NCBI RefSeq assembly: GCF_020921035.1 | Contig: NC_063156.1 | Location: 26,584,283-26,648,282 of the forward strand | Direction: 5' to 3' | Origin: Rhodamnia argentea | Taxonomy: Eukaryota; Streptophyta; Magnoliopsida; Myrtales; Myrtaceae | Length of the DNA stretch: 64,000 bases | Shown: positions 25,511 through 36,484 of the stretch, piece by piece | Numbering within the stretch: the first letter of the stretch is position 1 | Layout: each line of letters begins with the position of its first letter | Program-made: the position numbers and the translations under genes | Notes under the pieces: generated by a model | Database searches by the model: none | What the model was told of the DNA's origin: nothing | Seen by the model: the letters and a program-made list of their open reading frames with translations, nothing else

Positions 25511-28500
25511 TCAGGGACAAGGATTTGGATAATTCGCATGAATTTGATTGATTTCTGCAACTATTTCAGGACTGAGCTCCACGCTGCATGCATCAAGAAC
25601 CTCCTGGAGCTGCCAACGCTTGGTTGCGCCAAATATAGCACTTGCAACCAAAGGATGTCTCAAAACAAAGGCTGCATTAAGCAACATGCGGTAAGAGGAA
25701 AAATGTGCCATACCAAAAGAGGAGCTTGAAAAATTGAGAGCATGCAGAGCAATAGCACTTCAAAAGACACCTGAAACATGGTCTATGCAGCTAGAAGGAA
25801 CACATGCTGTATCTCTGCTTTGCTTCAACATGACGTCAGAGCAATAAAATACTATAAGTAGAAGCACAGTATTGTGAACTCCAGTAACTCACTCCTACTT
25901 GTGAAAAGCTAATTTAACTTCCTGTCCGTATCAGTAAGTTACTGATGTGGGGGCACATAATTTTCACCATTAATGTATCTAAAGCTGAAATTTTTGCCCA
26001 GTTGGTCTATAATTTCCTAGACTGTTTTTTTTTTTACTTTTTGATTAGTGAAAGGTAAGAAGAGACAACCAGCATTAACAACTCCCTCTGGGCATAAACA
26101 TGAGGGCAGCATATATTCAGTTAGAGGCATAGTTATTCCGAACCACATGCGACCAAAGGGATGAGGTTGGTGACCTCATTACCACAACCAAGATGCTAGT
26201 TGCCAAAAAGTCTCTCTGCACAATTATCATGACATTTAATATAATAGTTAATATGTCTCGTATCATTATCTTTTAGTTGCCAATTATGGTTTTAGAAGAG
26301 TGTGTGGTGATTTTTTTTCAGTGATTCAGTTTATAATTTATTCATAACAAAAGAAAAGCAGAGAAGCAACTTCAGCTACGTGCTCAACATCGGCAAGAAA
26401 GCCAACTCATAGGCTCCAAAAAAAAAAAAAAAAGCCAACTCAGAAGCCCCAGTTACAAAAGAGCTTTGTGCCTTCAAAATAAATTTTCTCCCTAACATCA
26501 TCACGGCTAAATATTATACCAGATGCAGCCCTCTTGATTCTTACAAGAACAGCATCAACATCATCAATAAAAGAAAGATTACACAGCTTACAACTCCTGG
26601 TGTTTCATATACAACACAAAAAAGCATTCCAAGAAAGCTTAATCAGCAGCTGGGTTAAAGGCAAATTATCTCAAACAAGCTACTCAATATACTAAGTCAT
26701 TTTATTAAAACCTTTGAGCCATTTGATTTCCACAATACTTCTTTCACAGCCAAACAAAAGAATAATTGTATGATCTCTCACAATTTTTTGTTAGAAGGCA
26801 AGATAAACAGGTTGGAGCTTTTGTTGCATTGATATGGTTTTAGTATGATCTATATTACTAAAACTTGATAAGTTGCAAACGTTGGTCCCTAGGGATATCC
26901 AAATAGGAGAATTTACATATCTAGACCAAACAATAGAACACAAAGCGCATATGGAAGCATTCAGAGATCAGTTCAATACCAATTGCCAGTGCTACAGGAC
27001 ATAGCCCATACTTGTCTGCAATTTTAAGGTACCCCTGAAATAGAAACAGGGTTAAAAGAGTTGGTACAGGATTCCATAGGTTGGGAAGGGGCTCGGGGTT
27101 TCCAAGGGCGGAAGCACATACTCATGAAAAGCAGCTGCATCATTAAAAGCTTAAGAAAAGAATTAGAGAAATGTGGTGGGCCTTTTTTTTGGGGGTGGGG
27201 GGAGTGGGGACAGGTGGTTTGGGAGAGAGAGAGAGAGAGAGAGAGAAGTCCTCAAATGGTTACATCATCTCTTAACACGCATAGGGGGATGGACCCTAGA
27301 GTCTCAACCATTAAAACACAAAAACTTTAAAAACATTGCCAAGCAACATAAGTAATCGGTGAAGTTATATAAAAAACTGCAGCAAAATTTGTTTGTTCAT
27401 CAGATATGAACTAAAGGTATTAAAAGTTCTGTTTCTTTTCCTTCTTTTCTCAAACTGTGTGCATGATTTATATTCAAAATTTATCTCCAGACAGAATATA
27501 CCAACCATGACTGCTGCCGTCACGATACTATTGGACAAGTTGTACCTTGATTCTCCTTCTGAATACCTCCCTGGACAAGAAGGTAATGCCAATTTCAGTG
27601 AGATGAAGCCCATGTATCCCAAGGGAACACTTCTGAAATAAAGAGATAAATGTAAAATGCAGGGCTTCACCTTTGAAAAGATTCAACCGAGCATCTAGTG
27701 GTCCACCATCAGGTAAAAAGTATTTACCAGAAAGTATACCCATCGCTAGAGGGCTGTAGGCCAATAAGCTGATCCTGCAGAGATAAATTCAAAAAGGAAA
27801 AAAAAATCAAGGAAAGAATACCCAAGAAGATCCAAAACGAACATCTGCAAATAGGGAGAATATTACTAGCACTTAGATATGTAGCGTAGTGAAAAGTTTG
27901 TGATGGATTCAGTTGTAAACGAATACCTCTCGTGATGGCAACATTCTGCCATCCCCGAATCGAAAGTTCGACAGAGCAAACTGTAGCAATTCTAATAAAA
28001 AGGTTGTAAGGCAAGTTTAGTCTCAATAAGCAGCGGTGAAAAGAAGAGAGAGATTGCCTAGCAAGAATGAGGAATACTACCTGCACCGACACAACCTTAG
28101 GATAGGAAGGAACTCTCTTGGCAACATGGAGGAATTTCATGACACCATAAGGTGTTTCATTACTGAGTCCAACATATCTAATCTACAAACCATATTTGTA
28201 ATCAGAGATGTCAGAAAATATTATGAGAACAGATCCACAGAGCCAAGTCTCAAATATGTTTGCAGACCTTACCAGAGGAAACGGCTCTGCCAAGTGCCTC
28301 AAGTTGTTCCTCTACGGTAATTGCACTGTACTGATGGGTTGGATCATACTCAAACTTTCCAAACATTGGCACATATCTGTTGAAAATGCACTCAAAAAGA
28401 AAAAGGAAAAAATCTCACAATGTTCGGCAAGTATATCAGACATCATCAGTCTTCCAAACGTAATTACACCTATAACTCCATTCCAACAAAATCAAGAAAC

Positions 28501-30393
28501 AGAGGGTTGTATCAACATACAAACCGATCAGACCAATGTATTTGAAAAAGATCGATGTAGTCTGTCCTCAATCTCAATAAACTGCAAGATTGATGAATGA
28601 GCCGTCACAAGATATTATATACTAGCTAATGCAAGAATGAACATCACACTTAATGAACGAGCCGTCACAAGATATTATATGCCAAACAATGCAAGTATGA
28701 ACATCATACTTAATGAATGAGTCGTCACAAGATATTATATGCTAGATAATGCAAGTATGAACAACATACTTAACAAACAATTCTTCAGAATAATGTGTCG
28801 ATGCTCTTCATTTAACAAACTTTGAAAGCCCACAATTCTTTTAGTTATAGAAATGGATGACTAGTGTTTCACATTTAAACATGATACCCCATGATAGTGG
28901 TAGAACTCAAGTATTTCTGAAGAGTTTTCCTGAATATCATGTTGGAGAAAGAATCAGTTTTGGTTCATTAAATCAAACTAGTGCCCGAACAAGAAAAAGC
29001 TTTCTGGCCAACTAAAAACAATTGGCAAAATGACAAAAAACTAGATTTCTTAGTAAGGGCAAACGTGTGGGAAAATATGGTTTTATTTATTTCGAGATAC
29101 AGGTGAGGTAAGGAACTCAGTTGCTTCTAGCCTAATACTGGTGTATTCACTGAGGTATCCAATGACAAACCCAGATTTGATAGCATTTGTCGCAGGATGA
29201 GTGCGTGAAACAGGATTTATGGAAGAATGAGGGAAGCCAAACGATTTGTTCCATGTAAATGGACCCACCGCTGAGTTGATTTATTTCGATGGAAGAAATA
29301 TCAAGTCCTGTCTGATGGAACAACATGGAAACTTACCTATTGTCAATGGCTTCGGATATGTTCCAAGCATCCAAACACTTTGGCCCGTCCCTAATCCAAG
29401 TCATTTGCCCAGATGGTCCACTCACCTTCATGGAAAATTTTATCGAAGACTCCTGTTAATTTAAGATTGGCCAAATAAAACAAGAAAGACACTCTACTGA
29501 AGATATTCACCCCATGCAAAATGAAAGGAAGAAAATGGTTGCATTGATGCGGCTTAGGACCAGATAAGCACGACACCCATACCTCTTAGCCCCTTACTAA
29601 CATGTACAATCCAGAGAAACATATGATTTCCTTCCCTGTACAAGGACAACGAAGGCAACTTCCTCTAAATGCACTCTAAGCTCATTTTATAACAGAAACC
29701 GGAACCCTGATGCAATGAATGTCAAGGAAATCAAATCAATCCTAGGCTTTATACATTCCCCTTTGGCCAGAGAACACACGGCTAAGCATGCTTTCTCTTA
29801 AGCAAATGCAATGCTACTACGTCAAGCATTTGCAAAACAAAGCTAATATGATCAGGCAGGGACCAGGATCAGCTTATGCTCATCAAACGAGAGACAACGT
29901 AAAAGGGAAAACAAAGAATCAGAACATCAGTAAACCTTTGTGGCCAATACAACTCGATCGCGAGGAATTTTCCGGTCTCTAACCCAACGGCCGAGATGCT
30001 CCTCGCTCCGGCCCTGAGTATCAGCACGCTGAGGCACTGGATACCTGCACGTGCCATCCGAAAATCCAAAAGAGAGGAAAAAAAAGCCCGACAGAGATTC
30101 AACTTTCAAGCCAAACAAACATTCAATTTTAAGTGTTACGAGTCCGTCGAGACATACATTTCGGCGGAGTCGAAGAAGTTGATCCCGGCGTCAAAGGCGT
30201 GGTCGAGAAGGCGGAACGATTCCGACATGGAATTCTGCTCGCCGAAAGTCATAGTTCCTGAGGACAAAGCAAACGATGTTAGCGACTGGAAGAGATGGAT
30301 AAGAGAGCAGGGAATGACGCTTCGAGAGAGAAAACCTAAGCAGAGCCTGGAGACGGAGAGGTCAGGAGCGAGGTTGAAGAGAGGCACGGCCAT
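25511..30393 (-). CDS. Tas-like NAD(P)-linked aldo/keto reductase, 12 exons
   Basis: Exons in transcript order: 30393-30336, 30257-30158, 30044-29936, 29425-29337, 28581-28525, 28376-28268, 28182-28081, 27991-27927, 27774-27671, 27570-27506, 27034-26980, 25671-25511. They sum to 1074 nt in one frame, 357 aa. The product closely follows bacterial Tas (346 aa as I recall): LGTMTFGEQNS, DSAEMYPVPQR, TKVSGPSGQMTW, YIDLFQIHW, GKIRYVGLSNET, VASAIFGATK. The aldo/keto reductase tetrad is present as D49, Y54, K89 and H134, so it should be catalytically competent; substrate unknown. No transit peptide is evident at this start, unlike some plant homologues annotated as plastidial, so a cytosolic form is likely or an upstream exon is missed. 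Donors at exon 6 (GTCTGC) and exon 10 (GTTGGT) are weaker than average. Intron 4 holds a 60-bp minisatellite. Confidence 0.88.
27219..27246 (+). repeat. GA microsatellite in a reductase intron
   Basis: A (GA)n run within the intron between exons 10 and 11 of the aldo/keto reductase gene, preceded by a G-rich stretch (27181-27225). On the transcribed strand this is a CT tract. No function is claimed. Confidence 0.8.
28591..28770 (+). repeat. 60-bp minisatellite, three copies
   Basis: The phrase GTCACAAGATATTATAT recurs at 28604, 28664 and 28724, exactly 60 bp apart, with the remaining unit (CTAATGCAAGAATGAACATC-like) also conserved. Copies differ by a few substitutions. It lies in intron 4 of the aldo/keto reductase gene, immediately upstream (in transcript sense) of the exon 5 acceptor at 28581. 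Confidence 0.9.
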
Positions 30394-30566
30394 TGACGCC
30401 CCCAGAGTACGCTCAATCTGCCTGGCGAGATTCTTCTGGTAAAGCGACAGAGCGAGAGAGAATGGAGGAGCAGCCAGACAAGATGAAGAAGATAATGGAG
30501 GGAAGAAGCAAGAGGAAACTCAAAAAAGCAAAAACGCCAGGAAAAGAAAACAAAAATTGAAGATGG

Positions 30567-30639
30567 TGGAGATGCAGGGGATCGAACCCTGTACCTCTCG
30601 CATGCAAAGCGAGCGCTCTACCATTTGAGCTACATCCCC
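30567..30639 (-). tRNA. tRNA-Ala (anticodon UGC)
   Basis: On the minus strand the sequence folds into a full cloverleaf of 73 nt: acceptor GGGGATG/CATCTCC with one G-T pair, D-arm GCTC..GAGC, anticodon stem CTCGC/GCGAG with loop TTTGCAT (anticodon TGC), T-arm CAGGG/CCCTG with loop TTCGATC, discriminator A. Boxes A (TAGCTCAAATGG) and B (GGTTCGATCCC) are intact. A T5 run follows about 10 nt downstream (complement of 30552-30556), a good polymerase III terminator. There is no intron. It lies 174 bp upstream of the reductase start codon on the same strand. Confidence 0.95.
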
Positions 30640-32432
30640 CTTTTGTTTCTAAGCTCATAATTTATTTAATATAATTCATATTATCTCAGTACCTGGAAAT
30701 TTTTATGAATTGTGACTAATCCGAGTTTGTGGAATTGCCCAACATGTATAAAGTTGGCTTAGTGACAATCAATCTTAATCGTTTGATGTAACTTTTGTAC
30801 TTTCCCGCCAAAACCTGAATATTTACTTAAATTTCCAAAAAAATTATACGTGGAATTTACGTAGCTAAACATCCACATTTCAATGCTATGCAAAATCCCG
30901 AAAATTTCATATTTTAAAGAATGGTTAAAATCGCGCGAGTGGCAAAATTTAGATTAAGGAAACAGAAAATGAAAGTCAAATTAAAGAGTCGTGTGAATTA
31001 GTTTAAATGAGTTTCACGTTTGGACAAAGGGGATAGATTCCTCTTCAGAGGTGATTACAAAGAATCCGTATGTGGTGGGGACAATCTTTACACGAACCGA
31101 TGCGGCTTTTAATTTGTTTGGACGAGATAAGAGATGGGCAAGAGAAGAGAGAGAGCTTCAAACACTTGGGTTTGGCATATAGTTTTATAGGTTTGGGAAA
31201 CATTTGAGCGGGTGCAATATCATAACCTTGTAATCCTCCATCTTATAGTGGATTATTCGTCGGCTCACCTCACGGGACATGGGTTTCGACGTTCAAACTG
31301 AACCGCGTGAATCTCCCGTGTCCTTTTACCGTTCCTCGTAATTAGTTCTCCGGTAATTTCCTCCCGTCCGTCATTGACTTAATTTGCAGCTTCCCTCCGA
31401 TCTAGTTCCGCTTCCGCAACCATGCGCTAAATTGCTCGACATAATCGTAGTAATCCATCCATGTTTCCGGTAGAAAAATGGAAAGGTAGAAAGGGCAATT
31501 TGACAAAGGCATTAGAAGACACAAGAGCGGAAGGTTTTAGAAATACGTACGTGGTGACTGGTGAGTGGCAAGTTGGGATTGTCTTTGCCTATGGACACAA
31601 GGAGAAGTGTTCTCCCATTGCAAGGTTGTAAGACAGATCTACATTCCCAAAGAATTGCCCATGATTGAGTGGACAGAAAACCAATTTGGGAAGACCCCGA
31701 CGTGTCGGCGCCTTGTTTCGTTTCTACCATACACCAATGAAAAAAAATCACAAGTTAAATAGGAGGGGCCTAAAAAGGTTTAAACTCAAGATCTGCTATT
31801 TTGATACAATATTTTCTCTCTCCGACTCTGATAGCCGCTAGATGCGTTACAGCATTCAATTCGTATAGAGCTCTCGTCTCGCAGCTAACCACTCTTTCCC
31901 AATGCGTACATGATGAGTAGCAAGTTGGGATTGTCTTTGCTATGGACAGGCAAAAAGATTTGTTCTCCCACGACAAGGTTGTAGTATTTCAAGGAAGGCG
32001 ATCTTCATTCCCGAAAAAGACTTTGTCCCATGATCAATTGGAGGGAAAAACAATTTCAGAAGACCCCGGCATGTCGGCACCACGCCGCATTTCTATTACG
32101 TCAGTGCAACGTGGCATTAGACCTTTCAAAATGGGTCATATACCCATATGTGAAAGACTGAGTTGTTATATTAGTTAGTTATATTTAATAAATGGGTCAT
32201 CAATGAATTTAGACATTATATGAGTGTTAAATGGGTTGTAAATGGGTTTTACGTAGGCCCAACCCATAACTATGACTTTCTTTTCATTCTCTTTCGCCTT
32301 CACTTAATCTCACACTTACTCACTTCGCACTCTCACCTCAAATTGGGCATGAGTTTTCTATATTGAACTAAATAGAGAAGTGCATTAGAAATATCAGCTA
32401 GGTTGGGTACATGGGGTCACTAGATTTGTATT
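30640..32432. other. Intergenic, repeat-bearing
   Basis: AT-rich spacer upstream of the tRNA gene. It contains a diverged direct repeat (31555-31740 and 31908-32105, separate entry). No gene is recognised; open frames up to about 80 codons have no domain. Confidence 0.4.
31555..32105 (+). repeat. Diverged direct repeat, offset about 350 bp
   Basis: A stretch beginning GCAAGTTGGGATTGTCTTTG at about 31568 recurs at about 31920. Similarity continues through AAGGTTGTA, CATTCCC.AAA, CCCATGAT and AGACCCCG.C.TGTCGGC. The interval between them carries CT-rich and TA-rich sequence. It may be a duplicated fragment or the two ends of a decayed element with direct terminal repeats of 180-200 bp. Confidence 0.6.
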
Positions 32433-32804
32433 GCAATTAATAGGCTTAAGTACACCACAAATAACAAAACTTGTGTACGACACTCACTTTAGTGCCAAAA
32501 CTTTCAAAATGATTACTTAAATACCAAAATTTTCAAGAAGATTACCTATGTGCCAAATTTTTTGAAAAACGCTCACGCTCACTTAAATGCCAACTCCGGT
32601 GAGCCACGTCGGCTCAAATATTTAAAAAAAAATATGCCACATTAGATTTTCAACGAGCCACGCTAGCTCAAATCGAAGTTGGCATTGAAATGAGTGTTTT
32701 TTAAAAAAAATTGTATTTAAATGATCGTTTTGAATATTTTGACATTAAAGTGAGCACCGTACACAAGTTTTGGTACTAATAATGTATTTTAGCCGCAATT
32801 AATA
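32433..32804. mobile_element. MITE (Mutator-like type) with 10-bp target duplication
   Basis: The 352-bp element at 32443-32794 starts GGCTTAAGTACA and ends TGTATTTTAGCC. Its arms are inverted repeats of at least 60 bp (ACAAAACTTGTGTACG..CTCACTTTA on the left, the reverse complement on the right). It is flanked by identical 10-bp duplications GCAATTAATA (32433-32442 and 32795-32804). A 9-11 bp target duplication is characteristic of Mutator-like elements. There is no coding capacity. A related larger element lies at 51139-51757. Confidence 0.85.
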
Positions 32805-34140
32805 GATCTATTTGGTTGGATCATTTATGACCCAATCCAACCGTTTGATAGGTCTACGTAACACTAGCTACACTAATGGAAAAAAGCACAAGTTAAATAA
32901 ATTAAACTCAAAATTTCCTTGCTTGAAATCAACTTAAAGTTACACACACAATCGATTAAATTGTTTGAAATACTATTAAAATGTTATATGAAAATATCCA
33001 CGTCAATACCGGTCGTGCCACGTCGGTGATTTTTGGCCAAATTTGATGTAAATGTAAAAAGTTTAGGATTCAATTGACACAAATGCAAAAAGTTTAGTAT
33101 TGAATTGACACAATTATTTTAGGTTTAGAACTTTTTCGGTAATTTTCCCACTTAAGTTACTCATGCAACCGTTTACTTCAAATGTTTTAACTGTGTTGGC
33201 ACTCAAAATAATCCGCCCGCCAATACATGTGTTGTGCACGTGAGAAATCGACATATGTGATAAACACGTGAGGTGCAAGCATATTGACAATATTGAGATA
33301 CGAAGAGACCATGTACTGGACGCGTGAGGATCCCCATAGGTATCGATCAATGAGAAACATTAAGCAAGCTATCGGTACCAATGAGGAATAACGCCACTTG
33401 TCCAAGCAGCGAGGATAATGCCGTGTATCCAAAGTGGCAGAGCATGTTAAGGATAGATAAAGCAACCTATAAACATTGGTGCCAATGAAAAGTAATCCCG
33501 CCAAAGATCCATGTACTTTTCAAGGAGCGCTAGAGAAGATGAAAATTGGTCCTTGAATTACTTGGCGGGAGAATAGTTATCAACATGTAATTAAATGATG
33601 GGATAGTTTCTTTAAAATGCAACCCATGAGTCCTTAAAGTGTAGAAGGACGTGAATATAGGCCACATGGACGAAAGAAGAAAGGAATTGAGTTGATACAG
33701 GCAATCTAGATGCTATCGATAGTTACCGAGATTTCGACTCAAAAGACCTAAAGGTGGAGAATGTGGGCATGACCGGTCCTGGCAAAAGGGCTAAGCTGAA
33801 GCGAGGTTATTGACAGTTATATAAAGCCACACATAAAACAAAATCACTGTTTGAAGACTTAGTCAAAAGAACATGTGGGAGATGATAGACATAGCAATTA
33901 TTGGTGCGTTAAAAGCTATAACCGCCGAAGGGCAGTTACCTACTTAACCATTTAGAAATACCACCATGCATCTCTAGAAGAGCCCACCAACAAATCAACA
34001 AAATTTATCTTATGTTTATTCATCGCACCGCACTTTACTTTCCTTAACTATAGCTTTCAAATTTTCGTCGTCGAGTTAAATTCCGGTGTTTGTCTTTATC
34101 TTAGATTTTGCACCATCGAGTCAAACTTTAGTGCAATATC
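32805..34140. other. Repeat-rich spacer
   Basis: Holds dispersed repeat copy 3 (33035-33152), then a segment to about 34140 that looks like the upstream part of an LTR retrotransposon (no open frame over 110 codons, none with a recognised domain). No gene is supported. Confidence 0.4.
33035..33152 (+). repeat. Dispersed 'AATTGACAAAA' repeat, copy 3
   Basis: Contains two successive units of the type AAAAAGTTTAG.ATT.AATTGACACAA and ends in GGTAATTTTCCC, matching the stretch at 20850-20995 in organisation and closing motif. Confidence 0.5.
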
Positions 34141-34145
34141 GAGGC

Positions 34146-35160
34146 CTATTCAAGCTTTGTCATCAAGTCAAACTCCATCATAGTTTTAGGTGCGTTTAGT
34201 TTGCTATTTTTGGGTAGAAATTGTGCTTTTAAATCGTTTTGTTGAGTCAAACTGCAGTTTGATATTAGTTTGTATAGTTTCTTCCAAATCCATTTGCATT
34301 GATTTCCTTTGGAATTGTACTTATCTGATCTCCCCGTTGAGTCAAACTCCGGTTGGGGCCACATTTGTGTAATTTTATCGGAATCCATACCAAACTCATG
34401 TGTTGATTTTCTAACTATCTAGATCTCTCATCTCCGGAATCACCATAGGACCCCTTTTCACATTTAAAAGCCAAAGAATGAATTTCGGCGAAAAATATTT
34501 TGTCGCGGAGAAATTCCGGCGAAACATCTTTTTGGCACACTTGGTGAGATGGTGTGGTTGATTTGAGGAGAACGAGGATGAGAACCAGGAATCAACGCAA
34601 TCTTCACCACGCCCTGGTGATTGAGTAATAGGTGCGTCAGAGTCGTCTAATATTCAACCAGTTCTAGATCAAGTGCAAACGGGTGAAGTTAATGTATCGA
34701 GACCACTTACTAGTAAGGAGAGGGAGCAAATGGAGATAAATCCGGCTAACATTAGCCATGATAAGAAGAATACTCAAAGAAAATCAGAACGAGATGGCCA
34801 ACTATGTATCTAGGCATATAGCATATACGATCACGCCTTTGATAATCAACACGATCAAGGAGTGCGATCAAAGGCAGGAGTCGTTAGGGAGTCCTGGTCC
34901 AACATATGGCTAACATACTCAGTTTGCTAATGCTCAAGTCACTTTTGGAAATGCTGCACAGGTGGTACCTCCAGTCCCCACAGTGAGAATTCTCTAAAGG
35001 GGATTTTTAGAAATAATAAGTATATATTTAATACCACCAACCGGTGGAGTCCAAGGTGGTACAAGTGGAAGCGGTGATAATAATCATGTAGGCCAAAATG
35101 TTTACCAAAACGTGATATCGTCTATTTCTGAGCCTATCCCGCAAAACATCCCACACAACA
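34146..35160 (+). mobile_element. Decayed LTR retrotransposon: LTR end plus gag-like remnant
   Basis: Positions about 34226-34517 resemble 50364-50650, as expected for LTR copies (shared TTTGTATAGTTTCTTC, GATCTCCCCGTTGAG, AAACTCCGGTTGG). The left copy seems to end near GGCGAAACA (34519-34527), followed by TCTTTTTGGCACACTTGG, where a primer-binding region would be expected. Further on, an ATGAGAACCAGGAATCAA stretch begins a frame that is soon stopped, consistent with a decayed gag start. No intact pol domain exists. Superfamily is not proven; Ty3-like is a guess. Confidence 0.45.
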
Positions 35161-36484
35161 TTCCACAAAACATTCTGTAGTGGCATGGCTGCAAAGAGGG
35201 GAGACCCAACATTATTAATTTTTGGGTTTTGCTAACATAACAGTTTTGGGTGACTGTAAAAATAACATTACATTGTGAGCCACAAATCCTTAAAAGTGTG
35301 GATCCCACTACAATTTTTAATTAATTATTATTTATTTTTGTGGCCCAAAATAAACCATCAGCACAACAGTCACGCGAAAACTATTATATAATCAATTCCC
35401 TTAATTTTTTGCCAACCCAAACATATTAAATGGTTAGTTATTACCCTGATTTTTGCAATTGTTGGCACAATGACTTATTGTAATTTCCCATTGTCTTTGT
35501 TTTGACAACCAAGGCGCCATGGCCAAAAAAATAAAAAAACTTGGAGGTAAAAGAACACTTATGAAGTTACTCATATAATCCGATAAAAAAAAAGTTACTC
35601 ATATAAGAAAATGGATTCGTAAAAATAAGTCCTCTAAAATTTGGAGTAGTCTTATTTCCTATTTATTTGATGCTAGTGAAATAAGTTTCTAAAAAGAACT
35701 TGAATAATGGAAAGAACGTGGCCTGTTTAAAGAATAACTTCTTCATAGTTTGTATATTTTATTTTCCAATGTCGAATTTTATTAAATATGTAAACAATAG
35801 CCTTTTATTCTAACATGTATAATGACATTCAAATAACGAAAGAAATAAACTGGATTATAAATTATTTTTAGCTATAAAAAGATGAGACATAATGTTTTTT
35901 TTTTTGGTCAGAAAGATGAGATATAAATTATTAGGTTTTCGAGGCCAAATAAATCATTACCAAGATGATGTTCAAAATGATTTCGTGACTTTGACAATGG
36001 TAACATACAAATAGTTGCTAAAACTAGTATTTGAGATCATATGTTTCCTAATAAAAATTTCTCAATTTTAAGAGGCAAAATGGAATCTATTATAAAAATT
36101 TATAACAGGATTCTTCCTATAAGTGGGTTTTCACTGCAAAATTTGTTTTTGTCACTACACATACTAACTCTAATTCCCTATGTGTTGGAGTGGTGCCCTC
36201 TCACAAAGTATGCGACCCTTACAAGTTGGAGAGGATTAGCTTTGACTAGAATATGAGAGATCAAATTGTCACAACAAGAAGCACAAAAGATTAGTTTTGA
36301 CCTGCATTGGACTGAATTGGAAATTGCGGTCTAAAACATAAAACATGGACCACCACTACATAATAGAAACCCTATACAGGGAGTTTAGGAGCTTGCATCC
36401 ACGTTCAGAAGCGTTCTCTTATACATTCCAAACTTCAACATCAGTCGACACAGATAGATAGAGATAGAGTAAGAGCGATATTGA

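Noticed and set aside
28591-28770. Possible CRISPR-like array
   Set aside because: The 60-bp units are contiguous tandem repeats without unique spacers, in a plant intron.
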